Source: Perkinsus olseni (lineage: Eukaryota > Perkinsozoa > Perkinsida > Perkinsidae). From it: 64,000 nucleotides of DNA. Numbering within the stretch: the first letter of the stretch is position 1; the number at the start of each line of letters is the position of its first letter. The translations under genes and the position numbers were made by a program. The stretch is from assembly GCA_013115135.1 (NCBI GenBank), contig JABANP010000006.1:364899-428898 (forward strand), written 5' to 3'. Below the pieces are notes generated by a model. It was not told where the DNA came from and searched no databases. It worked only from the letters and a program-made list of their open reading frames with translations. Shown here one piece after another: positions 25,013 through 35,620 of this stretch.

Positions 25013-25342
25013 CTACGGTGTGAATGTTGCCGCCGGTTCGTTGTCGATCTGTGTGCTTCTGGACCCGCCACTGTGCTGGTGTGCGTTTGAGTTGATCAAT
25101 TCGGCTTGGGAGTAGAGTCGTTCAAATATTAAGTTGGCGATTGCACTGTGAAGCTCACACTTCATTGTCGGACTTTCGTCACAGAAATTTCTAGGTGGGT
25201 GAAAGTTTCTAGAGTGAGATGGAGAGCCAAAGTCGTCCAGGTCAATGTTAGAGTCTACCGATACATGGCCGTCGTCGATGTCCTCATAAGCCGCACTGAT
25301 GGCTGAATCACTAGAATATAGCATAGTAGGGGACAGATGCAC
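25013..25342 (-). CDS. Small acidic protein or terminal exon
   Basis: A minus-strand frame with an AG acceptor near 25322, followed by DSAISAAYEDIDDGHVSVDS and a serine/histidine-rich middle, ending at 25013. Possible upstream exon at 25458-25340. Its 3' end lies only about 40 bases from the eL13 stop on the other strand (tail to tail). No family recognised. Confidence 0.35.
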   Translation of the reverse strand: MHLSPTMLYSSDSAISAAYEDIDDGHVSVDSNIDLDDFGSPSHSRNFHPPRNFCDESPTMKCELHSAIANLIFERLYSQAELINSNAHQHSGGSRSTQIDNEPAATFTP

Positions 25343-25571
25343 ACAAAATCAGAGTTACACATGAAAGGACTGGGCGAGCGACCGTACGCTATCAAGGAGG
25401 TGAGAATGAACAAATGTGAAATGTCAAATGTGAACAACGCTCTCCTATAACTAGACACGTGCGTGCCCGAGACTCCTCACTCTACATCTTTGGAAGCCCA
25501 ATTGCGGTTAGAATTAATGAAATCTATTTCGCCGAAACTTTCTTGACGCAACAGAAACATCCGTTAGAAAC

Positions 25572-26540
25572 TCAAATATCTTCCTCATCACCAGCGAAAT
25601 CAATTGACGGTCTTATTTTCCCAACCTTAGCAGCAATATCTTCAGGCATTTCAATATCATCATACATACAAGCCATCAGCATCCCAAACAACAATGAATC
25701 CACTTTGGGATGGTTCTCCAACGGTGTCAAGCCACCGTAGGCCATAACCAACGACAGTGCCCGACGAACTTCGTCCCACATCGCTGCCGGCTTGAGTACG
25801 AAATTATGAGTTACTTCTATGGTAGTGCTCAAATTTCTAACCTCGTGAAGGCAACCGCGAGGAATGAAAATCAGATCTCCGGGCTCCATAGTGAACTTGT
25901 ATAAGTGACGATAAGCTCTCAACTTCTCCGAGCACTCGAACAGTGATGGAAGATGATCCACGTCAGCGGGAACACCAGACGCCATTCGCCATTCCTTCCG
26001 TCCATGCGTAAGCCAAGTGCATGCCACTGTCGCCAATGGATCAATATGACAGGCCGAACCCGTTCCCACAGTACCCACGAACACCCACCGCATAACCTCT
26101 GAAACTTTTCTCGCCAGCGGTGATTTGTTGTTGGCTAGCAGACAATTATCCACAGCGTTGAATCTAACGGCATCCGCACAGCCTTGAGCCACATACTCCC
26201 ACCCTTTAATACTCACGCATCTCCCTTCTCTTATCCCCTCCAATGCATTTTGGACCTGCATGAAGGCGTCCGTGCCGTCTACGCAGCAGCCCGCGACTGC
26301 GTTGCCTGCCAGCCGTGACAAGCCCTCGATGGAACCCCACGGGGAACTCGCAGGAACAGACTTCCACTGTCGGACGAGGAAGGGCTCAGTTGAGGTAGCC
26401 ATGCCACAGTCATCGTCATGGATCGGTACAGGCTCCCAAGGCAATTGGCAGGCGTCGGTCGAACAGTTTGGGCAAGCCATGGATGAGACAGCTAGGCAAT
26501 GGACTGGGAATAGTATCAACAACGCGGAGCTCAGAATCAT
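25572..26540 (-). CDS. JmjC-domain (cupin-type) oxygenase-like protein
   Basis: 322 residues from ATG at 26540, single exon. The JmjC iron/2-oxoglutarate site is visible: GSACHIDPLATVACTW gives the HxD pair (H165, D167), and GDLIFIPRGCLHEVRN gives the distal histidine (H232). The size and GDLIFIPxGxxHxVxN motif suit the small JmjC-only (cupin_8) hydroxylases of proteins or RNA rather than large histone demethylases. The first 18 residues (MILSSALLILFPVHCLA) look like a signal peptide; alternatively translation starts at the internal MACPNC. Its start codon overlaps the likely stop region of the upstream gene. Substrate unknown. Confidence 0.8.
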   Translation of the reverse strand: MILSSALLILFPVHCLAVSSMACPNCSTDACQLPWEPVPIHDDDCGMATSTEPFLVRQWKSVPASSPWGSIEGLSRLAGNAVAGCCVDGTDAFMQVQNALEGIREGRCVSIKGWEYVAQGCADAVRFNAVDNCLLANNKSPLARKVSEVMRWVFVGTVGTGSACHIDPLATVACTWLTHGRKEWRMASGVPADVDHLPSLFECSEKLRAYRHLYKFTMEPGDLIFIPRGCLHEVRNLSTTIEVTHNFVLKPAAMWDEVRRALSLVMAYGGLTPLENHPKVDSLLFGMLMACMYDDIEMPEDIAAKVGKIRPSIDFAGDEEDI

Positions 26541-27500
26541 TTTAATTGAAAATAAAGTTGATAGCCTCCTCCGCAGTGAATGGTGTCGAGCGATCCGCCT
26601 TCATTGCCTGAAGAAACATATCTCATTCATCACTAGAGGTAGCTCCGATCCGATAGTGTTCGCAGGCTCGGCGTTTCCACCCATGATGCATTCAGGCGTT
26701 GAAAGCTTTATCATCGACAACACCCGTTGCATACCCGAGGGGTTGCCAGCCTATGCCCAACAGATAATGAGGGAGAGCCCATGTAGATGATTGTGAGTGT
26801 GCGGCAGAAACCCTGGACAACAGCTCGAGCCCTGCGACAGTGTGCGGACAACCCGCAGCGATCAATAAGTCTGGCAGGCCTCGATTTCGATTTCAACCAT
26901 ACCCCGCCTGCTCACCCTTTCAATGTCATCCTCCGAGAATCCCATCGACCTCAGTTGCTCTTCCACGCTCTCCCACTGACTGTTCGATGCAGACCTGGTA
27001 GACGAGACGAGCTAGAAAGTCGATTGTCAGCGTCTCAACTCACGTCTGGCCTCCAACAGCGGTGTCCGACCCCTCTTCATTATCACTCGGGCTGTCGTTA
27101 TAGAAATAGTCACATAACGGATCGCATTGCTGCAAACCCCTGGTGCCCCTCTTCATGAAAGCCTAAGATCAGATGCTGCAGGAAATCCATCGCCTTTTTG
27201 GCTCAAAGGGTGAGAATGCACGACTGGTCTTATAATGACGAAGCATCTTGGTAGAGGAGATATTCGATCGAAGCAGGACTCACCGAGTGCCACCCCGATC
27301 CGATACATCATTCCAGTGTGATCATTCCAGATATTAGCACAGAACGATGAGGCCTTAATGTCACCGCAACAGGCGTAACTCCGAGTAACACTCGCTGACG
27401 ACAATCCTATGCTTGATCCAAACATACCAAGAGCTAGGACAAGATCATTCGAATACAACCAACGAATAGTCAATTGGGCGAGACAGGAATTCACGTCGCG
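26541..27500 (-). CDS. Multi-exon protein with a UBA-like helix
   Basis: Exon-like pieces on the minus strand: one ending at a GGTGAGT donor near 27288 (SFCANIWNDHTGMMYRIG); one near 27140-27045 with CDPLCDYFYNDSPSDNEE and a GTGAGT donor; one near 26975-26910 reading SVEEQLRSMGFSEDDIER, which resembles a UBA helix (MGF then an acidic turn); and a short end, MKADRSTPFTAEEAINFIFN, with a stop at about 26544. Joins not fully verified. A ubiquitin-related role is only suggested. Confidence 0.45.
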
Positions 27501-27785
27501 GCGGAGGAGATGCGCTTGCTTCTGTGAGTGCCTCTCAGGCCCCCTTAGGGAGCTCGTATCGTTAAACGTGATGGACCGCTCGCCCTCGTTACTTTCAACG
27601 CCTCTGTCTTCAACCTCTCAGCGGCAAAGTCGAATTCCTTCTGAGGTGCGTCCAATAGGGGGTCTAGTGGCTCGAACACCTTCACAAATACCTCATCAAC
27701 GCCGCCTTATACCATCGCTCACCTGCACCAACTTGGTGTAGACGAAAGTTCTCAACTGTAGTCGATGTGCAGGGTCGGGAACCTA

Positions 27786-29330
27786 CTAAGGAGCGTAAAC
27801 ACCCGAATGCCCCTTCATTACTACTTGTCTCTTGTCGGGCCACGTGTCGTCCTCTTCTACGTTCTTATCCCTACCACACTTGCGGCAGATAGTGTGTTGC
27901 TTGTAGTTAATATAACCGCATTCAGCACCCCAGCATTCCCACTGCCCGGGTTTCAGTCTAAAAGATGCGCCACGATGTCGATGGCTGACGTCCATCCAGA
28001 CTACAGGCAGTATCTAAGATTCCTCCAGACACAGAGTGCTAGCTAAAGGCTCTCACACGAGGAGAGCCCAGCGGCACCGGCAAAAGTGCTAAGAAACTCG
28101 TCAATGATAAGCTCGTCAGTATTCCGAGAGCGAAAGCTCCCAATGTGATGTTGGGCTATTCCCGAGTCCTAGCCCCACCTTGGACGGCGGCCGTTCCTTA
28201 GTCTGTTGTTCATCGTGGAACCGCAGGATTTGCATTTAAAATCCAAAATAGCTTTATTGCAGATCTCGCACCACCAACCTTTGTCGGGACTCTCCGAAAC
28301 GGTGAGGCTTCCGGCTGAACGGCGCATGATCCAACAACTATGATGAACTAATGAACTCACCACCAGCTTCAGTCTCCGCCATTCCCGTGGGCATTGAGTG
28401 TATCAGCGCCTCGATGTCTTTAGGGCCTTAAAGTTGAGGAATGGAATTCGTGTCTAACAGTCTCTTCCTACTCTTGTGACATCCCACAGATACCTGTTCC
28501 CTCCCACAACTGGCACACAGTACAGCGGTACCAGAGTTGCGGACACCGCAGTTATCGCATGTCCAGAACCTTCCGCGAACCGGCAACTTTCCGGGCACCG
28601 TCAAAGACGATGCCGCTCCCTTCGATATCGCAAGAAGTTCTGCTTCTTTCTCTACTCTCTGGGCTCCAGTAACGCCGGACACGATCGTGCCTTGCCAAGG
28701 GGACGTAAGGGGGGAAACACGGTGTAACAAAAGCATAATGTTATCCGCACCCATGTTGACAGTAAGGGCCGTAGTCTTCTTCGGCCAATTCCCTCTTTGA
28801 TATTCTCCTACGAGCTGCTCCAGGAAAGGTAGCACGAACTTGGGATTGCTGTTTAAGGAGTCGATGTCGTCACCGCCTCCCACTTGCCATTCCCCGGTGG
28901 CTCTTTTATCGCTTACCATCTCCATAAGACGTTTCTCCACCCTGAATGACCAAATGAGAAATGAAAGGTACGAACGATTGAGACCGACAGATGCACGCCA
29001 CGTTGACCCGAACGGTTGGTACAGAATATTCGCTAGAACGTGAGGAGTATGCGACACCCATCCTTTTTGTTCGTCATTGCGGCCGTATACTGCCTTCAGT
29101 GGGAAATAATCGTGTAAATCACCGAAAGCAACGCGCCGCAGTAACCGCAAAAAATAAGAACTACCAGCACCCCCCACAGCCTACAGGTCATTAAGCGACT
29201 CGGTGAATTTACTGCTGAGCCTCGCTGATTCAATCCTGTCTAGCACCACCCGTACAGCCTGCTTCTTATCCTCCGGGAGAGCTCCTTCTACTCGCGCTAC
29301 AACACTAGTCACGAACGCCGATGTAGACAT
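27786..29330 (-). CDS. RanBP2-type zinc-finger protein
   Basis: ATG at 29330 opens MSTSAFVTSVVARVEGALPE and runs in frame to a TAG near 29180 that sits in a 24-base GT...AG segment (candidate intron). The frame continues to a donor at 28494. Three zinc-finger units follow the RanBP2/NZF pattern: FWTCDNCGVRNSGTAVLC with CASCG (end of the first long exon), GWWCEICNKAILDFKCKSCG (about 28285-28225) and QWECWGAECGYINYKQHTIC with RKCG (about 27945-27870). Stop at 27786. Such fingers bind single-stranded RNA or ubiquitin. The long N-terminal region is not recognised. An LTR retrotransposon begins 190 bases upstream of the start codon. Confidence 0.75.
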
Positions 29331-29520
29331 GCGTGGAGCCCACCTTGTGGAGCAACAAGACAGAAAAAAGGGCTTAAGCGAGATGCGAACCTTTCAACGG
29401 CCGAGGAAATGAAATTTCCAAGTTGTCCGGAGGGTCGATAGCACCAACAAGCGGGTCTGCCAGCACCAAGTGATGCATCTCCAGTGATACACTCCACACA
29501 AGCTAGTGGCTGTGTCCTGT

Positions 29521-29778
29521 TGTCGCAGTCCTGCGAAGGATGATTGAAGATTGCCCAAGAATACAAGAAGCTTCAATGGAGACAACACGTATGTACAAAG
29601 CGTGATCGATATGCACGCAAGTACATAGACTTTTTACTAAGAAACCAGATCCAAATGAGCGAGGATTTACGGTTTCATAGAGTTATTAGATCGTTATTAG
29701 AAGATGTTTTTCAGTGTCTCAAACACTTACTAGTCTTCGCCACTCTCCAATGGACGTTGAGTTCTCGGGACTAGTACA
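29521..29778 (+). repeat. 5' LTR of element 1
   Basis: 258 bases, starting TGTCGCAG and ending GTACA. It matches the copy at 39374-39631 almost base for base, one visible difference being at the CC/CT near the start. Followed at once by TTCTACCGGGAT, the candidate primer-binding motif. Confidence 0.88.
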
Positions 29779-30255
29779 TTCTACCGGGATACGACGTAGT
29801 CCCCGGATCCGAGGAGATGCACCCCATCCTGGCTTGGGTGATCCAACCTCGGCTGCCATTGGTGGTCAAGACCGTTCTCAACAACATGCAGCTCCTGTTG
29901 ATCCAACGGATTGTCCGGTGCCTTCTTCAAGCGAAAACAGCAGTGAAGATGAGGACATGGCCACCTGCCTAGATTCAGTCAACAACCAGTCCGATAAGGC
30001 CAAGAAAGAAAAAGACTCTGGTGCCAAGACTGGTGAAGGTGAACGTACACGAGGTGGTCGAAGATGCAAAACCACACGTTCAACTATGTGGAGAAGGTCC
30101 GCAAAGAGTGCCTCAGACTAGCTAGCACATTCGATAAGTTCACCGGCGATGATGTTGCTCAATTGCCGATGTTAAAACGGCAAATTATTGAAACTTGCCG
30201 TGATAACTGTTGGGATGAATCATCCCGGATGATGGGGTGGCCTACTTCTTCCTGA
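29750..30255 (+). pseudogene. Gag N-terminus of element 1, frame-shifted
   Basis: ATG at 29750 lies inside the 5' LTR. The frame runs to 30121 with a hydrophilic acidic/lysine stretch; the reading then shifts to 30064-30255 (YVEKVRKECLRLASTFDKF) and again into the 30237 frame. At least two frame changes separate it from the gag-integrase frame, so this copy is unlikely to be functional. Confidence 0.6.
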
Positions 30256-31613
30256 CACGGTACTGCTTATCACCAACGGTCTGGGACTCTGTGGCGGACA
30301 CAATGTCGGGCGAGTACTACGATAGAGAGAGGAGCATTGACTACCTCAATCGGGCTCGTCGAGTATGGTCCATCCTAGAAGCGACATACTCAAATCTGGT
30401 TAGCCGTGACATTCTCAGAAGCCAATGGTCAGCTCTACGGCGTGAAGAGAATGAGACCTGCCGCAAGTTTGTCACTCGTACGGCCCGGATGAGAAGAAAC
30501 CTGAGCTGTGCTGGAATTTATCTGTCGAATGAAGATGAACTTATCGCATTGCGCAATGGACTCTATGAACCCTACAGCGAGTGGGTGGCGACGTATATGA
30601 CCCAACTGCAGTTCATGGTGTCACTTACACAGCTCAGTGGCTCGACAATCCTTGGGGATGGGCTACAAGATCAACTCATAGACGACCGGCAGATGGTGAG
30701 CCTTCGCACCTCATTATGCTTCCGAGGTGATGAATGGGAAACTCGTCATGGGCGAATAGCCCCAGCGGTTGGTCCTAACGGTGGTGTACCAAATCCCAAG
30801 GAGAAACCTGCGGATAAGAGGAGTTCACAAGGACAACAACGTGGTCGTCCAGCAACAGCCCATGTCCTTTGCCGCCAATTTGCTCGAGGTCATTGTACAT
30901 ATGGAGATCGATGCAGGTTCAAGCACGGTTCTGTGACTGAAGGAAATGAACAGAAGCCGGCATCGAATCCATCTGGACAGGGGCATTCTGGTTCCTCTAA
31001 GGTCGGTTACCCGTCATTAATTGTATCCGATTCTCATAGCTCATTTTCCGGTTCCAACAACCAGTTGAATGATCGCTATCGCAAGTGGGCTGCTACTCAT
31101 GATGTTAGGGTGGCATGCTTACCGCCTAATGTTAAAGTTTACTGCGGTCGGTTTGAACGGCCCCATGCAAGGGTCAGAGAAATGCTGATGTTTTTCGAGT
31201 CTCAAGGATATGATGTAAAGAGGTGGCCTCGTTGGTTACCATCAATATCTCTGTCGTACAATCTATGCCCTTTTATCGGTTGCGATTTTTCCAGGGCAGA
31301 TCTATTTTATGGTCATCGTATCAATAAACCATGGACGACACTCTCTCCGGATGAGGTCGAGGGTTTTCTAACTGGTGTATCACAGTTGCTCAATGACTAT
31401 GAGACTGAGTCGTTGAAAACACTGTTTAAGCAAGAGAGAGCTGATGCGAAGCTCCGCTATGATAAGTACTGTGAGTATTGGCAGATGAGTCGTGATTTGC
31501 AGCAATCGGCCCTCAGCAAGAAACTGGCTGGGAAGAAATCTGACCCTCAACCATATCTAGCAACACTCGCAGCTGAGCCGCTAGACGTGCAACGTAAGAT
31601 CAGGAGGTACTGA
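30237..31613 (+). CDS. Gag with CCCH finger fused to integrase core remnant
   Basis: 458 residues. Residues 1-190 are a helical gag-like region (RDILRSQWSALRREENETC). Residues 212-230 form a CCCH zinc finger (C-x7-C-x5-C-x3-H) in place of the usual CCHC knuckle. After a glycine/serine linker, residues 263 onward read IVSDSHSSFSG, PPNVKVYCGRFERPHARVRE and DLFYGHRINKPWT, matching the second half of a retroviral-type integrase core (second aspartate, then the ER of the catalytic glutamate). Everything from protease to the first integrase aspartate is absent, so this is an internal-deletion product. The frame ends with TGA at 31611-31613, in a position where the related copy at 48.9 kb has TGG. 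Confidence 0.7.
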   Translation: MAYFFLTRYCLSPTVWDSVADTMSGEYYDRERSIDYLNRARRVWSILEATYSNLVSRDILRSQWSALRREENETCRKFVTRTARMRRNLSCAGIYLSNEDELIALRNGLYEPYSEWVATYMTQLQFMVSLTQLSGSTILGDGLQDQLIDDRQMVSLRTSLCFRGDEWETRHGRIAPAVGPNGGVPNPKEKPADKRSSQGQQRGRPATAHVLCRQFARGHCTYGDRCRFKHGSVTEGNEQKPASNPSGQGHSGSSKVGYPSLIVSDSHSSFSGSNNQLNDRYRKWAATHDVRVACLPPNVKVYCGRFERPHARVREMLMFFESQGYDVKRWPRWLPSISLSYNLCPFIGCDFSRADLFYGHRINKPWTTLSPDEVEGFLTGVSQLLNDYETESLKTLFKQERADAKLRYDKYCEYWQMSRDLQQSALSKKLAGKKSDPQPYLATLAAEPLDVQRKIRRY

Positions 31614-31700
31614 GATGTGATGGAGAACGTTTCAACCGACGCTACGCTTAGGTCATATACCGTGAGCAAACCACAGCATAATAGAACATGTTACTAGGTT
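31557..31700 (+). repeat. Integrase-tail repeat, copy 1
   Basis: Starting at CTAGCAACACTCGCAGCTGAG, this stretch and the following bases recur at 48852 onward. In both places the integrase tail leads into the same non-coding repeat (unit A), so the junction was inherited rather than made twice. Confidence 0.65.
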
Positions 31701-32149
31701 CTGGATGTGAGAAATATATGCGAGGGAGGTCAGGCATAGGTAAAAGAACAGAGGGCGATGAACGCGCGATGCAGATGCGCGAGGAGATGTGTGCGGCCCG
31801 GGCAGCTCTCCGATGGAGGACGCTGCCCGGGCCGCGATGTCGACATTGTGACTTCGTGGTTGAGAATTGTCGCCGGCTTGCAAGGTTAAGGAAACTCAAT
31901 CGCTGGGCTCCATTCGTACTGGCGAACATGGCATGCCCATCTTCCCGAGCAAACCGACCAGTGAGTACGCGACACAGTATCTTGCAAATCGACCAGTAGC
32001 TGTTTGGCCCAAGTACTTGGGTCACGTTTCGTAATGACAGTGAGTGATGCATAAGTTGGCAGTATGGTCCAATCAGCGCTGCACACAAGACCATTAATAG
32101 CATCCCTGTCCCGAACCCGAACACCGAACACCGAAGTCCAGCCCGGCTG

Positions 32150-32676
32150 CCATGGCGTGCGCTTTATTGTTTATGTTAGCGCGCGCCCCCAAATACGAAT
32201 TTCGCAGGCAGAGGCTCATCCATCACGATTCAACCTCTCAGACAGTAGCATGTAGATCTCATCGCTGTTGGGGATATTCGTGGCAATTTTTGTGCAAAAT
32301 ATGCTTCATTTGTTGCCTGCACGGCGTACAAACGGCAATTGTGAAACGTGCACCATTTTGACAGCGGAGCATAGTTCTGTCCCTTTTGTGCGCCACGTCA
32401 CCCGAATTTTCCATGACAAATGGTTGGTTTGTGGCGTGGATGTTTTCGTTTGACATGAGCCTTTACAGGATTACTCATATGCATAGTAGGAGTACTCGAG
32501 CAAAGTTTGAGAAAATTTCATAGGCTAATTTCGAAAATCGCTCCGATTCGATGCAGATGTAATATGGTTGTTTCCGGTGGCAGAGACCACCGCGCTCGCC
32601 CTAGGCCCTCGCGGGGCCCTTCCCGCTCGGGCTAACATTTGTGAGGTACCCCGCATGGAACTCGCCCTCCGTCGTT
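32150..32676 (+). repeat. Unit A repeat, copy 1 (partial)
   Basis: Non-coding repeat with GTTTATGTTAGCGCGCGCCC near its start and GGGCCCTTCCCGCTCGG near its end. Copies at 34300-35620 and 49080-50406 are clearly related. This copy stops where the 1.1-kb unit B begins (at CACC/AAGAGG). No protein-like frame. Confidence 0.65.
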
Positions 32677-33780
32677 CACCAAGAGGTCGTGGGGAGGGTC
32701 CATAGTTGACCTCTGACCTTTTTTATCCTGAGTCTACAAAGGCAAAAATAGGACAGAGTAGATAAATCCGCTGGTGGAGCAAAATGGCATGCCGAAGTAT
32801 GCACAGCATGCGTGGCACGGAGTTGCGCCACTCTGGGCGATGATGCAACGACGGAAAGACTTATACGAGCGGCATGCCCGTATACCTGGAGGTAGCCGCC
32901 GGTCTAGCACCCCCGGTAAGAACGGCAAGCCCGGCTTGTCAAACCGCAGGGAAAATTGATGCACGGCAGTCGAAAGATGGTTCTCCCTTCGGGCGAGGCT
33001 CTCGCCTCGACGAACCACCGCCTCGGAGGTTGGTGATGTAGCAACACATATCAGTTGAGCACATTTTGTAGTTCATACTTCAGAACTGGGCCTCTTGAAG
33101 AAGATCGGTCCGGAGGTAACTGCCACTGGTAGAAGACCCTGAATGAAAACTTCTTCCAGACGAGGGCCAAGGGTCTTGGCTCAAGACGGAAAATACAAGG
33201 CCTGTTAAGATCGCAGGAGTAGCGAAGTGAATTGTGGAAACGTGTTTACCAGCGACAAGTACTGAGGGCTCAGGATTGCACGAGCAGGTCGTCGGAAAAG
33301 TCTGAGTTCGCTCGGAAATGTGCCGCGGATTGTGCGTGCGCACTGAGACGCTGTGGCCGGGGGCGTTCGCAAATGACGGTGGAATGTGACGCACGGGCGT
33401 GCGCAATAGTCGGTGGAATGTGACGCACGGGCGTGCGCAAAAGTATGTGGAATGTGACGCTCGGGCGTGCGCTTTTTGTCAAAGGATCGCAAGCGCGCAA
33501 GATGGGGAGACACGACGTGGGTCGTGCTTTGCAGTCGTTGTGAATGTCGAAACATTTCATTTGACATGGGCATAGTGCGTAAGAAGAGCTATAATAAAGC
33601 ATTTGTAAAGTTTGGTTGAAATCCTTAGGTGGATTCGCGAGATCATAGTTAGCTGAGGGGGTGTCTCATCCCGTATGTATCCCGGCGCCGGGATGTGGGT
33701 TTTTTTTCGCTCGCCCAACAGGGTCCCTCCCCCAACGTGCTCGCTGGAGATCTTCGATTCCAATTGTGGAGGTTGCACCT
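32677..33780 (+). repeat. Unit B repeat, copy 1 (1.10 kb)
   Basis: Begins CACCAAGAGGTCGTGGGGAG and ends TTGTGGAGGTTGCACC. Contains a hairpin at about 32976-33021 (arms GATGGTTC and GAACCAcC, inner arms GGGCGAGGC and GCCTCG) and a cluster of about 32-base repeats built on GTGACGCACGGGCGTGCGCA at 33370-33475. Many long open frames on the minus strand are a by-product of its composition and are not proteins. Confidence 0.75.
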
Positions 33781-34299
33781 AGAGAAAGACGTCCTAAGGC
33801 CGCGAGCGGAAAAATGAGAGCAAACCGGGTTGCAGGAGTGCGCTGCTCGTGAAAGTCACGCCGGTAGGGCAGTCGAGCAGTATCCTCAGCGTCGACGGTC
33901 TGCAGCTCGGTACGCTTCGAACGTACGAGCGGCAATACCTCGTGTGTAGGGCCGAAAGATGCGACTGGCGCAATCTACGATGGGATAGTGAAACGCAGGT
34001 GTCAGTGGTATGGCGATCCGGGCTCCCCCACGTGTGGGGACCCTGCCCGGATCGCAAGGTTACGTTAACCGTGTAAGAGTCGCCAGCGGGCGTGCGCAGT
34101 TGACGATGCGCAGTGGCATGGAGCGCGCGCCCTGAGAGGTTTGGTGGACTTGCGAGGCAAAGTACGCAACAAGAAACCGATTGTGGCCCGCGAGGGCATA
34201 ATGATGAATATCAGGATATAACTTATACGTCGAACAACCCTCCACCTACAGAGGACCGGTGGTAACCGGCTCATGACGTCTCACCCCACGGACGCGGCT
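33781..34299. other. Segment between repeat units
   Basis: About 520 bases separating unit B copy 1 from unit A copy 2. GC-rich, no gene and no clear similarity to the neighbouring repeats. It contains ATCCGGGCTCCC...GGACCCTGCCCGGAT, an imperfect inverted repeat, at 34015-34052. Confidence 0.4.
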
Positions 34300-35620
34300 G
34301 TGGCGTGCGCTTTCTCGCGTATGTTAGCGCGCGCCCGTAACCTCCGATTTTCTCTCCTGCGGCGGAGCCAGCAGTCGTGAGCGTTCGAGGGGATAGGCTA
34401 TGGGTCTGCAGGCTCTGTAGAGTAGTGTGGCCAAAATTCAGGCGAAATCCGTTCAATTTGCCTACCGTACAGCGAGGATTCGAAAAGTGTGAAACGTGGG
34501 CCATTTTGAAGGCGGAGCGTAGTTCTGTCTCTTTTTTTGCGCCACGTCACGCGCGCGGCCCATGAAAATAAGTTAGTGTTTAAGTGTAAACGTTTCGTTT
34601 GAGACGAGATATAGCAGTGACACCATTTTAGTATACGTAGAGTCGATTTGCAAAGTTTCAGCGAATTTAAACGGCTGGGAGTCGAGATGGGTGTCTGGGT
34701 ATAGCTTGGAACCTTTAGATATAGACGGTCACTCTCCCGACCATTTAGCGCGCGCCTCGCTGGGGCCCTTCCCGCTCGGCGACATTTTCCTGGGCATACA
34801 GCATGGCGCTAAACCCCCGTCCACCAAGGATACCGGCGAGAGAACGGCGTGAGATGGAAAGTTGGATAAGTAACGGACATGCGTCTCGCACAGCTGCACT
34901 CAGTAGTCCACGCGCGCGTGGCGCAACGCTAGACGCAAGCAACGGTCAGCGAACGCTGAGGGGACAAAGAACCCAAAGCAACTGGTGCCTGAGGCGGCTC
35001 GGCCAGGAATCCTGCCCGAGCCGCTGCCCTGCCTCTTCGGAGTGTGCTACTACTGTGTATACTGCTACTACTTAGCGTCTCGTGACTATACGTGTGAAAA
35101 TCGATCATCTGAGCGATTTGGATGTAGCTATAAGGCTATAGATCATGTTAGACGCTCTGCAGCAATTTTACGAAATTGTTGGAGAATATTGGATCTCGCG
35201 AGAGCGAACCTGCGTGGAACAGGTTACTGGTCGAGTGCTCTGCCAACTGAACTACGAATTGCGCGCGGAGACAGCCGCTAGCGTAGAGGCAGCCGAATTG
35301 TGCGCGGAGACAGCATTATTTCTAGTTGCGCTGATCAGCTAGCGCGCGTCTGGCAACTGGGCACATTCCCTTCTCGAATTTGCGTCGTTTGATTTTGGTG
35401 AAACTTGGGCAGTGTCTAAGTTACACATGGTTCTACTCACATGCACAGTCTCACGAAGTTCCAACGGGTAGGTCAAAATTCCCGACTTTCACCGACCAAT
35501 ACATATGCTCAGAGCCGGTCAGCGCCGGTAATTAAGCGCGCGCCCGGGGCCCCAACCCCAACGCGCAATGTTTGGTGGTGTTGCGTGTATTTTTGTTTCT
35601 GGCGAAACCGGCGCGTTACC
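34300..35620 (+). repeat. Unit A repeat, copy 2 (most complete)
   Basis: The longest uninterrupted copy of unit A. It includes CCACCAAGGATACCGGCGAG (34814), an inverted repeat GGCTCGGCCAGGAATCCTGC followed by CCGAGCC (about 34993-35025) and TTGTGCGCGGAGACAGCA (35298-35315). That last stretch is the intact version of the site into which the Pao element inserted at 50406/63613. Confidence 0.7.

Noticed and set aside
29544..29774. A 76-residue protein repeated at 39397-39627
   Set aside because: Both lie inside the 258-bp LTRs; they match because the LTRs match, and no domain is present.
33370..33480. CRISPR-like array of spaced repeats
   Set aside because: Spacers are near-identical short remnants of the same minisatellite, the context is eukaryotic, and no cas genes exist.
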